Assembly (NCBI GenBank): GCA_030512295.1
Contig: JAULSR010000002.1
Coordinates: forward strand, 7,440,001 to 7,504,000
DNA from: Bombardia bombarda
Taxonomy: Eukaryota; Ascomycota; Sordariomycetes; Sordariales; Lasiosphaeriaceae
Reading direction: 5' to 3'
Length of the DNA: 64,000 nucleotides
How positions within the stretch are numbered: the first letter of the stretch is position 1; each line of letters begins with the position of its first letter. The notes under the pieces are model-generated. The model was not told where the DNA came from and made no database searches. It saw only the letters and a program-made list of their open reading frames with translations. Below are positions 13,801-23,223 of this stretch, piece after piece. The position numbers and the translations under genes are program-made.

Positions 13801-14214
13801 CCAGCTCCTCAACTAGCACCCCGAACGGTAAATGCTCAGCTGGCGACAGCAGCAGCAGTAGCGGCGGCGGCGGCAGCACACCAAGCCCACGCGCAACCGC
13901 ACGCTCACGCCCCGGCTCACGGGGTGCATTTGCACCAGGTACCCGCTCCTGACCATCATCTTGCTCCTCTTCAACCCCCAGCTCTCCCCGCCCCACCACC
14001 ACCACCATCACCAGCACAGCACCCGCCCTTGATACAACCACCCGTCGAGGGTGTCACCCACGACGCCGCTAATCCCGCGCGCGTGTTTAAGCTCCAATAT
14101 GATGCCCGTCGCATCATCTGCTGTAGCCAGACCAGCGTCATTGTTGGCTGGGACTTTTGCAACGGTGATGCTGAACTTGAGGAGGCAAGCCGGTTCTTTG
14201 GGCCGGTGAAATAG
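10882..14214 (+). CDS. fwd-1: F-box/WD40 repeat protein, FWD-1-like SCF substrate receptor
   Basis: Exons 10882-11074 and 11222-14214 (intron GTCAGT ... GAGCAG) encode 1061 residues. An F-box lies near residues 85-135 (YLPPEVCLKILGFLDPVSL), so the protein should dock on Skp1 in an SCF ubiquitin ligase. WD40 repeats follow from about 335 to 675 (VSGSRDRTLKIWD, VSGSSDSDVIIWS, VTCSKDKTIKVFN, VSASGDRHIKVWD, VSGSSDNEVKVFD, VSGSYDTSIIIWR). About 300 residues of low-complexity Ala/His/Pro/Ser then precede a last repeat-like segment (VFKLQYDARRIICCSQTSVI) at the extreme C-terminus. The size and F-box-then-WD40 layout resemble Neurospora FWD-1, which turns over the clock protein FRQ. Other F-box/WD40 proteins are possible, so the symbol is tentative. 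Confidence 0.75.
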
Positions 14215-14797
14215 GGGAGGGGCAAAAGAAAGGGTTGAGTTGTATAGTGTACCTAGTCTTGGAGTTACTGCAATTACTGGGCATGGATGTTAAGGGGGAG
14301 TTAAGGAGAAGACAAAGAACGTGTAAGAAGATCAAACTGCGTAATGCGTAGACAGTTTGGTGTCTAAGGTAGATATTTTCTATATCTTTTATGGCGCCTG
14401 CTTGCCCTGGTTACACAGACACAACCAAGCATATTGGAGGTATTCAAGGCCAATATGGGCGGGCACAATGGGAAATGCATACTCACGACTGACGAATTTG
14501 GGAGGCGGGCCTGTAGTATAATTGTATGCTCGCCGGGATTTCAAGCATATAGATAGTTTGATTCTACTGGAACTTGGCGAGAGAGAGAGAGAGAGAGATA
14601 AAGGGGCAATTTATGCACAATTTTAGTTTTGTTGTTGTTGCAACAAGTGCGTTTTGTTTGGGAGCAAATCGTGAGCGTCTATTCTCTTCCCTTGCTCGAG
14701 TATATTGACCAAACAAACAAAAACAACCGACGCCATGCCTACAAAAAATAAGCCAATAAACGTGTAATAGAATCCAGAGAAAGTAGCACAGCCCTTC
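14215..14797. other. Convergent 3' spacer
   Basis: Between the F-box gene (+) and Vps60 (-). Only a (GA)n tract near 14580-14598 stands out; no coding frame seen. Confidence 0.5.
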
Positions 14798-15445
14798 CTA
14801 CCCAGCCACCTCCTTGACCTTGCCCGTCGTATTGGGCGCCTCGTCAATAAACTCGGGCACCTCGTCCTGCATAAAACTAGGCAGCGCGCCCTCCATGCCG
14901 CCAAACTCCCGATCCAGCTCGACCTCCTGGCCCAGGGCCTCGAGCTCGGCATCCAGCTCGGCCTCGTCCACGTCCTCTGGGACATCATAGCTGCGCGCCA
15001 GGCTCTCCTGTATCTCGTTACCGACGTCGAGCAGGTCGGCCATCTCGTCCTGCAGGCGCTCGATCTTGTCGATGTCGACCTTGCCGTACTCCTTGCGCAG
15101 GGCCTTGTTGGTGCTCTTGAGGGCGTCGATGGTGACCATTGTGTTTTTCAGGTTGTCCTGCATCGTCTGGGCCTGCTCCATGTTCCAGACCTGGGACTGC
15201 AGCTGGTCGCGCTGGGCCTCGTACTGCTTGCGGCGCTGGAGGACTTTCAGGGCTTTTTGCTTGATGGCGGTCTTTCCCGGGCCGTCGCGCATCTTGGAGA
15301 GTTTGGTTTGGTAGCCGGTCAGCTCGGCGGTGAGGGAGGCGAGCTTGACGTCGATGGAGGAGATGCGGGTGTCGATGTTGGAGATGGCTGAGTTGAGGGT
15401 CGCTTTGGGGGGTTTAGGGCCCGAGGCGCCGAAGAGGCGGTTCAT
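14798..15445 (-). CDS. vps60: ESCRT-III component Vps60/CHMP5
   Basis: A single exon of 215 residues starts MNRLFGASGPKPPKATLNSA. The Snf7-fold helices are evident: a basic first half with long amphipathic coiled stretches (ALKVLQRRKQYEAQRDQLQS), then an acidic C-terminal half (VPEDVDEAELDAELEALGQE) ending in a likely interaction segment (LPSFMQDEVPEFIDEA). Length and the start MNRLFG are typical of Vps60/CHMP5, an accessory ESCRT-III subunit that acts at endosomes and binds the Vps4 cofactor Vta1. The gene is intronless and faces NmrA across a 1-kb divergent promoter region. Confidence 0.9.
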   Translation of the reverse strand: MNRLFGASGPKPPKATLNSAISNIDTRISSIDVKLASLTAELTGYQTKLSKMRDGPGKTAIKQKALKVLQRRKQYEAQRDQLQSQVWNMEQAQTMQDNLKNTMVTIDALKSTNKALRKEYGKVDIDKIERLQDEMADLLDVGNEIQESLARSYDVPEDVDEAELDAELEALGQEVELDREFGGMEGALPSFMQDEVPEFIDEAPNTTGKVKEVAG

Positions 15446-16444
15446 TTTAGGTAGGCTTAGGGGTAGTGTTGGTTTTTGAGTATCTTTTTGTGAGGAGGGC
15501 AGACAGTCAGTGGTGATGTATAGTGTTGTTGTGGTGATTTGTCGTTGTTCGCTTGGGCTGGTTGGTTGTTGGTGTTCGTTGGGATGGATGGATGGATGGA
15601 TGGATGGCTGGGTTGCGACAAGGACGCTCGTTCACTGTGGATGAGTGACGACGATGGCTGCGCAATGTAAGGCAGGCGCGGAAAGGAGGGGCAGCAAGGC
15701 TGAAGAATTTAACTGGGGGGCCAATCACGGTGTGTTGTCAGCCAACAGTGGATATGGTGGGGAGTTGATGTGACTAAACCCCGTTTGGCTGATAAGCCTC
15801 GCTAGCATGGTGTGAAATTGGTCTAGACCGTTCAATCTGGAAGCAGGGATCTTTCTCCGTTTTGTCGGACAGCGACTGCAACATACGGACCCGAGACTTT
15901 GCAAAGGCTCCCGGAGTGGTGTAACAAGACCAAACGATATTTGTTAAATGCACGGATTAGCGTCGATAAATGTCGACAATTGCCATGGCTGCGGCTTGTA
16001 AAGGCGCCTATGTTACTTGTTAACGGGGCAGGTGCTACCCATTACCTAATCAGTACCTTACCCCTCCATGAATCTAAATCGTCATCGGAGCTCCAATGAT
16101 GACGGGAAGGTGCGATTGGGAGAGAAACTTGGTGCATTTACGTGCGCTACAAGATTGCTGCCATCGCCAATTACTTGGTCTAATCATAACACACTATTTC
16201 CCCTACTTTCCATTTCTAAAGGTTTGCAAGTCTGCACCTGCTTGCATATAAATGCCCACCCCTCCAGCTCTCTAGCTGAACTATTCTCGCTGGGATACCC
16301 ATAGCTGTCAGTCGACTTGGCCCACGATCTGGTCAATTGAGCTCCACTCCCCAACGTCATCCCCTTGCTCATTTCTCTTTCTCGTCACCACGTCCCATTA
16401 TCGTGCATCTTCTTTGCCTTGAAAACAACCGCTGAATCAGCACC
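15446..16444. other. Divergent promoter region of vps60 and the NmrA-like gene
   Basis: No gene visible. It contains a (GGAT)n microsatellite (about 15582-15607) close to Vps60 and, near the NmrA side, a TATA-like element. Confidence 0.5.
16247..16253 (+). promoter_or_regulatory. TATA-like element of the NmrA-like gene
   Basis: The sequence TATAAAT lies about 195 bases before the ATG at 16445, in a gene-free stretch. Position and sequence suit a core promoter; this is not proof of use. Confidence 0.4.
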
Positions 16445-17371
16445 ATGGCTTCACGCAACATCCTCGTCGTTGGCGCAACCGGACAGCAGGGTGGTGCCAC
16501 TGTCGATGCCCTCCTGGCCCTTCCCAAGAGCGATCCCCCAATCCACATTCTCGCCCTCACACGCAACGCCGAGTCACCAAAGGCTAAGGCCCTAGTCGAA
16601 TCCAGCAAGGGCGTTGTCGAGCTTGTCCAGGGCGATTCTGCCGCTCCCAAAGCCATCTTCGAGTCCCGGCCCAAGGGCTCCATCGCCAGCATCTTCGTCG
16701 TCACAGTTCCCGGTACCAAAGTCACCGAGGAGCAACAGGCCATTCCCTTGATCGACGCTGCTCTCAAGCATGGCGTGAAGCACGTTGTCTTCTCATCGGT
16801 CGACCGCGGCGGCGACGAGAAAAGCTGGACCAACCCCACCAACATCGGCCACTTCATCGCCAAGCACAACATCGAGCTCTGGCTCCGCGACAAGGCCGCC
16901 AAGACCAAGGAGGAGGGCAAGTTCACATGGACCATCCTGCGCCCCGTGGCCTTCCTCGACAACTTCAACCCCGGCTTCTTCGGCTCCATGTTTACTGCCA
17001 TGTGGAACAGCGCCCTCAAGCCCGAGACAAAGCTGCAACTCGTCAGCGTCCGAGACATTGGTCGGTTCGCCGCCAAGACGCTGACTGACCCGGCCAAGTG
17101 GGCGGGCAGGGCCATTGGGCTGGCGGGCGACGCCCTCACACTGCAAGAGGCCAAGGATAAGTTCAAGAAGGTCACGGGCAAGGACCTGCCGCAGACGTGG
17201 ACCTTCCTCGGCAGCACATTGATCTGGGCCGTCAATGACGTCGGCTCCATGTTTAAGTGGTTCGAGACGGACGGCTATGGTGCGGATATCGAGGCGTGCA
17301 GGCACGAGGTCCCCGTGCAGGACTTTGAGACGTGGCTCCAGGAGAGCAGCAAGTGGAAGGACCAGGTGTAA
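16445..17371 (+). CDS. NmrA-like NAD(P)-binding protein
   Basis: One exon, 308 residues. It opens with a Rossmann dinucleotide site (NILVVGATGQQGGATVDALL, about residues 4-23, matching GxxGxxG). A second strand-helix unit with LTRNAESPKAKALVESSKGV follows, then VVFSSVDRGGDEKSW, where NmrA and atypical short-chain dehydrogenases place their substrate loop. I do not see a Tyr-x-x-x-Lys catalytic pair in the usual place, which favours an NmrA-type redox sensor or regulator over an active reductase. Codon use is strongly GC-biased at third positions, unlike the genes in the 26-44 kb region. It has no introns. The exact target is unknown. Confidence 0.8.
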   Translation: MASRNILVVGATGQQGGATVDALLALPKSDPPIHILALTRNAESPKAKALVESSKGVVELVQGDSAAPKAIFESRPKGSIASIFVVTVPGTKVTEEQQAIPLIDAALKHGVKHVVFSSVDRGGDEKSWTNPTNIGHFIAKHNIELWLRDKAAKTKEEGKFTWTILRPVAFLDNFNPGFFGSMFTAMWNSALKPETKLQLVSVRDIGRFAAKTLTDPAKWAGRAIGLAGDALTLQEAKDKFKKVTGKDLPQTWTFLGSTLIWAVNDVGSMFKWFETDGYGADIEACRHEVPVQDFETWLQESSKWKDQV

Positions 17372-17745
17372 AGGGTTTTTGTCTTGCTAATCTTGCTTTG
17401 ATTTCTCAAGATGCAACCGGATTGTATGATATTTGCACACACACACACCCAGACACATATTTTTTGATACCAAAATAACATCGCTTCTTGCGATTAATTA
17501 AAGCTGTTTCGCTGGATGATGTTAATTTACATACGAAGTATAGCAGCTCTTCTTTTCTTTACCCCTCTATGTCCTTTCTCCTCCTTCCTCCCCCTTCCTT
17601 AACAAGATGACCGAAGCGACTACGCAAAGGAACAGACCAAATGCACCTGCTTCCTCCTTTCCTAACAAAATAACCAAAATATCTTCGACCAGAAACGGAC
17701 CAAATGCTCCTCCTTCCTCCTCTCCTAGCAAAATGCCCAAAATGT

Positions 17746-18450
17746 CTATGACCAGAAACAGACCAAACCCACCTCCTTTTTCTTCTTCCTCTCACTCACC
17801 ACCTTCTCATACCTCCCCGGCGCCGCCTCGGCCCACTCCCTGACAGCCGCAGCCATGCGCTCGTGCCTCGACTCGTCCGAGAAACGAAACGCGTTGTCGC
17901 CGTAGCTCTTTGATCCATCCAACTCCTGCTGCCCCAACGGCCGCGGCGCTTTGGCAAAAACAGCCCGCAGATGCCCGGCCAGCAGCCGCGCCTCCGTGCT
18001 ATACTCCAGCGACGCGAGCACCGCCGGCAGCGCGTCGTCGGGCCGCTGGAAGCGCTGGGCCCGGTTGCGCACGTCGTCGAACCACTCGAAGTCGTCGCCG
18101 GGGTCCGCGCTCGACAAGAAGCCCGTCTCGGGATCGTACGTCACCAGGTCCAACGGCTCACCGTCTTCGTCAGTGGTCATGGTCTGGCCAATGACGTTGA
18201 GGAACATCCAGGCGTTCTGGGCGTCTCGCTCGAGCGGCGTGGGCTTGTGACCCTCCTCCCACGTGAAGTAGATGGGCCATAGCGGGCGCTCGTCCTTTTC
18301 CGAGGAGAATGACAGTGCACCGTCTTGTTGTGGGTTTTGCCAAAGGGGTATCCTATCCTCCTCGTCTTCAAGTAAATCGGGGCGTATGCTGCTTATTCGG
18401 CTGTGGTGGTGGTGGTTGCCGGTCGTCGTGTTATTGTTATTGTTGTTGTT

Positions 18451-18500
<50 letters not shown>

Positions 18501-19766
18501 CAACGAGGACCCCAGCCGTGCATGGTGCGGATCCAGTCGAGCTCAGAGAGGACCCGCGGCGCGATGGCCTCGTGCCGCATAAAGGGCAGGACGATGATCT
18601 CCCAGAAGCGCGCGTGCTTGTGCTTGTCGTTCCACTCGAGGGACGGAGTGTGGTAGCGACGGTGGTCGGATTTGCGCCGGCATTCTTTTACCATGCGCTT
18701 GTCTTGCTTGCGGTTGTAGTCGGACCATGTGTTCGGATAGCGCTCGCACTGTCCCGTCGGTAACCTGTAGAAGCTACGCATCAGAGGGGCTTTGGGCCGC
18801 TGCGTCCAGAAGGGTGGGATATGGGGGCTGCTTTGACGGCGGTGGGCGGCAGCATCATTGCTGGAGTCGTCTCTTTAAGCTGGATGCGGATGAGCTGGAG
18901 GGTCTTGGGGAAGGTCATGTAAACGTCCTCGGAGGGGTCAGACTCTGGCAACCAGCTGTTGAGTTTTCGGTACTTCTCCAGGAGGATCTGGATGTCTTGC
19001 ATCTTGGCCCAAAGGAGGGTGAAGGTGGCGAGGCGGTCGACTTTGGGGTCGGTAGGCGCGTGGAAGACGATGTTGATGGATAAGGGGCGGTATTCTTTGA
19101 GGAGCTTAAAGGCCAGCCGCGAGTCCATGTCAGGGACGGTCCATGTTGAGGTCTTGAGGAAGAACCTGTCGCGCTCGGGCTCGGCGTTGTCGATACTACA
19201 AGACGTCGTCTCACAGACCTTCCGGAGCCAGGTGGCCTCGAAGCGCAGCCACGAGTGTCTCGGGTCACAGGTGGGCTCCGCGTGGATTGTGAGTGACGCC
19301 AGTCGGCATGGTTTTTTCTTGAACTGCTTCCGAGACAACAAGGCCTCCTGAGCGAAGGGGATGATTTCGCCCAGGACCTCGTTCTGCGTCTGTTTGCAGG
19401 CGCGGGATAAAGGGAGGAGAGAGGTGGACCGGGCCACCTCTGACCAGATCACGCGCCGCAGACATATGGATGCTCGCTTGGCTGGTCATGCTCGGTCTGC
19501 TGCTTCGCGTGCGCTTCACTGTCTGCGTAGACATCTGCGTAGAAGTAGTCGAGGGGAGTGTCGAAGGCGTGTAGGTCCTTGGACGCCGATTGCAGCATGT
19601 ACGCGGCATCGTAAGTTGGTGGCGCCCTGTTGTCATAGTACTCGTTGTTGGGGAAGTCATCCGTCCTGCAAGCCCAGCAGCGATAGGGCTGTTGGACCTC
19701 GGTGGAGGGTGTGAAGCTGTGTTGGGGGAAATCCTTGGGAACTCGGTATATTTGCTCTTGCGCCAT
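17746..19766 (-). CDS. Unknown protein; reading frame interrupted at several points
   Basis: Coding-quality sequence runs down the minus strand in consecutive frames: 19766-19449 (starts MAQEQIYRVPKDFPQ), 19452-18781, 18840-18500 (FWTQRPKAPLMRSFYRLPTG, ends MHGWGPR) and about 18500-17746 (poly-Asn, then LFEDEEDR-like acidic and RDAQNAWMFLNVIGQTMTT). Neighbouring segments overlap by only a few bases and I find no good GT-AG introns at the joints. The first two joints would each be healed by one added base; the third needs two added or one removed. The last part carries a long AAC microsatellite read as Asn. I do not recognise the family. Either the assembly has indels here or the gene is a recent pseudogene. 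Confidence 0.5.
18431..18500. repeat. GTT/AAC trinucleotide microsatellite
   Basis: About 70 bases of (GTT)n with a few ATT variants on the plus strand. On the minus strand it reads in frame as a run of Asn in the unknown protein, so length changes here need not shift the frame. Confidence 0.9.
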
Positions 19767-20786
19767 TGTTGTGGTTACAAACTAGCGTGAGATGATAGTG
19801 ATGAGAGTCTGGTAAGTAGGAGACGGTGGACGGCCTTTTATCTGTGAGAGAATGACTGGTTATAGGTGGCTGTCGGAGAAAGATTATTAAATCATTCAAA
19901 GTTTTCATCGAGGTAAATGTCTTGAGTGATTAGTGTTTGTGGCTGGCGGTTGAAGAAAGTTCACGGAATAAATAATAAAAGTAAACTTTATGGGAACTTA
20001 ACAGAAACTTATTAAAATCTAGCTCCTTTTTGACCCACATGTCAAAGAATTGACTTGGCAGGGCATGAACGCTGTTGATCAGACTATAAACCCCATTTAT
20101 CAATTATTCATTCTACAATAAGGTTGGAGGACATAGTTTGTCTCTGATCCGCTCCCATAGCTCAGAATCCCCCAGAGTTTGGAACATTGAATCTGGTCAT
20201 TTATCAACAACCCTCTCCGGCGTCTTTCAAGTCTTGAGAGTTCTATTTCTCTTCAATACTAACTGGTACGCACTGATGGCTCGAAAAGTAGAGACCTAAG
20301 TATTCTCTTCACGGCATTGCATGTAATAGTTTCGGTATGATATTGTCGTTCCATGTTCTCCTTACCGCTTACAGAAAGAATGCAACTGTAAATAAATTTG
20401 AAGATTCACCCGACAAAACTTCATTGCATGACGGAGGCATCCAAGGAGCTCTCCGTACAGCTGAGCACAGCCACATGTGTTGATGCCTGAACTATGGTAC
20501 TTGTGAAATATGACGGTTTCCGCACGCTTGTAGATTCGAAGGCACACTTTGGTCATTGCATAAACACCTGACATCAACGTTAGACATACTCACCAAAACC
20601 TTCAAATGGACAACGAAAGACCGGCCAAACGACCTGTGGTTGATCCTGGCAACCACGCTAGACAGGTTTCCACGCACGGCGCCGCCCAATAAGGGCCTTC
20701 ATTGTCCGACCTTCTAAAGATCCTTTTACGATGCAAATACTGCCAAAAGTTGTTGCCTACCTTAAGGAGCTTGCCTTTCGCGACAG
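19767..20786. other. Gene-free spacer before the HET relic
   Basis: No open frame with protein-like character. I looked here specifically for the missing N-terminal half of the HET protein and did not find it. Confidence 0.5.
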
Positions 20787-21746
20787 GTGGGTAAGGATCT
20801 GAGCTACCAGAGCGATGTGTTTAATGCGTTCCAGGGTATTATCAACCGACTTTGTGGCCCTGACGGCGAGGAATGGGTGCGCCACTGTCAAAACATACCT
20901 CTACAACTTCTCCCGCTTGCACTACTTTGGTATCTACTGGACGGAGCTTCAAAACGAGCGATTCAACGAATTGAAGTCAGTGGTAGTGACACTTCTGCTT
21001 CGCAGGCTGGAGAATTCTCATCTTGGTCCTGGTCGTCTTGGACCGGCCCCATTGACTTCGCACACTCTCACATATCTGTAACACTACAACCACTAACTTA
21101 CAAAGTGGAGCCAGGGACCTCCCTCGTTGCGGTATGGCACACTAGACTTAGTACCGAACATCAAAGGAGCGGCAAAAGATTCTGCACTCATCCTATGGAA
21201 AAGGCCTTGGGTCTTGTACCTGAAAGCTTTTATTTGTCTCGAGAGGAAGGCCTGTCTGACCTGAAAAGGGGAATTCTACTACTTGGGGCGCTATATCTAT
21301 CTACGAGCTCTGTGACAGCGATCATTTCCAATTCGAAGTGGAAATCAGCACATGATGAGGTTCCCAAATTCGGGTTGGAAATCTCAAATACTAAAGTCGC
21401 AAGCCAAGGAGACTTTCGTTTCGACGAGGAAGTGGACTTTAAGCGACCCTCTGCGCTGTCAGGATTGGTAGCCTTGGGCTTGAGTTATAGAAACGAGTGC
21501 CTGCTTATAGTGATCAAACAACTGCACGACGGGACATTTGTAAGAGTTGGTATTGGCTCGATTAGTTTATGGCACACACTATCGTCGGACTCTGGTACGA
21601 ATGAGCGGCAAAGTCCCGGGACGATGATCACATACAAACCTGAAGTACACATCTTTAGACAAGCCCAAACGTCCATGAGCTCTCCCAGTCATAAGTCTGT
21701 CCCGGCCCAAGAATCTGTGCAGTGGTCCGGTTCCATTCGGGGCTAG
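20787..21746 (+). pseudogene. C-terminal fragment of a HET-domain (heterokaryon incompatibility) protein
   Basis: The open frame reads KDLSYQSDVFNAFQGIINRL near its start and FSSWSWSSWTGPI further on. Both match the conserved second half of fungal HET proteins, which mediate non-self recognition and cell death between incompatible strains. The first half, with the HET core, is absent. The frame has no ATG near its start (it opens on GTG), an in-frame TAA lies at 20763-20765, and no acceptor leads to a plausible upstream exon. About 320 residues remain open without stops. The 3' end overlaps the last exon of the epimerase on the other strand (21655-21746). A truncated relic is the best reading; a distant upstream exon is the alternative. 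Confidence 0.6.
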
Positions 21747-23083
21747 TAAAAGGCACATCAAAGTCAGCTACGCCAAATCAACACCAGAAAGCGGGAAAGG
21801 GGCACTTGAACATACTGGTTAATTCCATCAGGATAATCCTGCGCCTCAATCGCCACACACGAGCTCTTGACCACCTTCTGGCTCTTATCTAGCCCCTGTG
21901 TGCTCTTGATAGCAGCACTTCCATCCATCCAGCTGCACGAGTACAGCACAATGCCCGGCTGTGTGGTGCGCAGATCAGCTTTCACGCCAGAGAAGGCACT
22001 GGCAAGCGACAGCACCACAGCGTCCTTGGGCGCGTCCTCAATCAGCCAGTAGCCATTGTAGCCCTCACAGGCGCCGTTGGCACCACAGTTGCCGTGGAAG
22101 AGCGAATCATTAACCGCGTGCCCGAACTGCACGCTGGGCTTGCTGGCAAAGTCGTTGATGGTGCCTGGGTCCGCGGTCAGGATCTTGCCTGTGGGGAGGG
22201 CTCCTTGGTCGGCTTCGAGGTAGCGTTTGGAGTAAGGCAGGTAGAGAGTGTGGTCCCAGATGAGCGGGGTGGCAGGGTTCTTGTAGGCGTCGAGGTTGAA
22301 GTAGGTGTGCTGGGTGAGCATGAGGGCTGGAGGTATTTCAGTTAGCACTGGCTGGAGTCTGATGAGCAGGCAAGGGGAGTTGTTCTCATACGGGTCCTGT
22401 TGTCGGGCGAGGCTGCTGTCATCTGGATGCGCCAGGTGCTGTTTGTAACGCTGTATGTGACGCTCGATTCGACGCGGCCCAGCATGCCCAGGGACGAGTT
22501 GGACGCGTCAGAGATGGCAAATGTGATGGAATCTGCGGTCAGGGCCGTCACGTTCCAGTCGCGAAACGACCAGTTGTTTGTGCCGCTGTGAAGGGTGTTG
22601 TCGCCGTCGTTGAGTTCTGTCTTGTGTACCTCGCCGTCGAGCGTGTACTGGCCCTTGCCGATGCGGTTCACGTACCGACCCGGGATTGAGTTGTAGACGG
22701 GGTGGCCGGGGTCCTTAGCTAAAGGTTTTCTTCTGTCAGGGAATGCAGTTCCTTTTGCTCCTTTTTCTCGGTACTCACGATAGTAGGCTGCATCGTCATA
22801 GCCGAGGACGACGTCAATGTCCTTGCCATTTTTGTCTGCGACAAACAGATTTGTGAGAGACGCGCCGTAAGGAATGAACTGCAGTTAGGGAATATTCAGT
22901 CAGCCCCTTTCCTCTATTTATTCCATCTTGGACTATCAGATCATTCATTACCTGCGCCTTGATGCCCGGCGCCGAGATGGTATACCTGCCGTCGGGACCA
23001 GGCTCGGGGATAGCGACCGGGTCGCATGCAAAGACCGCAGTCGCTTCCGCCAGCGCGGCAAGGAGAACTGCAAACGTTCTCAT
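21655..23083 (-). CDS. Secreted aldose 1-epimerase (galactose mutarotase family)
   Basis: Five exons (23083-22952, 22878-22779, 22718-22392, 22326-21816, 21742-21655) join in frame to 385 residues. Residues 1-19 form a signal peptide (MRTFAVLLAALAEATAVFA), so the enzyme is probably extracellular. Aldose 1-epimerases interconvert alpha and beta anomers of sugars such as galactose and glucose. Conserved marks: FIPYGASLTNLFV, NRIGKGQY, a His in DNTLHSGTNNW (about 121), the catalytic His in LTQHTYFNL (about 191), and the Glu in CVAIEAQDYPDGIN. The last exon gives the family ending GPGQTYDWESSWTFGLV. I placed the final intron (GTATGT ... TTTACTAG) because reading through it would lose this conserved end. 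Confidence 0.9.
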
Positions 23084-23214
23084 TTTTGTGGTTTCGGAGT
23101 GTGAAGCGACAATTGTCCACCTGTAAAACGAGATCCCGGGATGCAAGACAGCTCGATACCGTCAGTCAGGAACCAGCCATCCCTCTCCAGTCTCCACAGG
23201 CTGTCCCGTCCTGC

Positions 23215-23223
23215 TTATATATC
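23215..23223 (-). promoter_or_regulatory. TATA-like element of the epimerase gene
   Basis: On the minus strand TATATAAG lies about 130 bases before the start codon at 23083. Spacing suits a core promoter; function is inferred. Confidence 0.4.
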
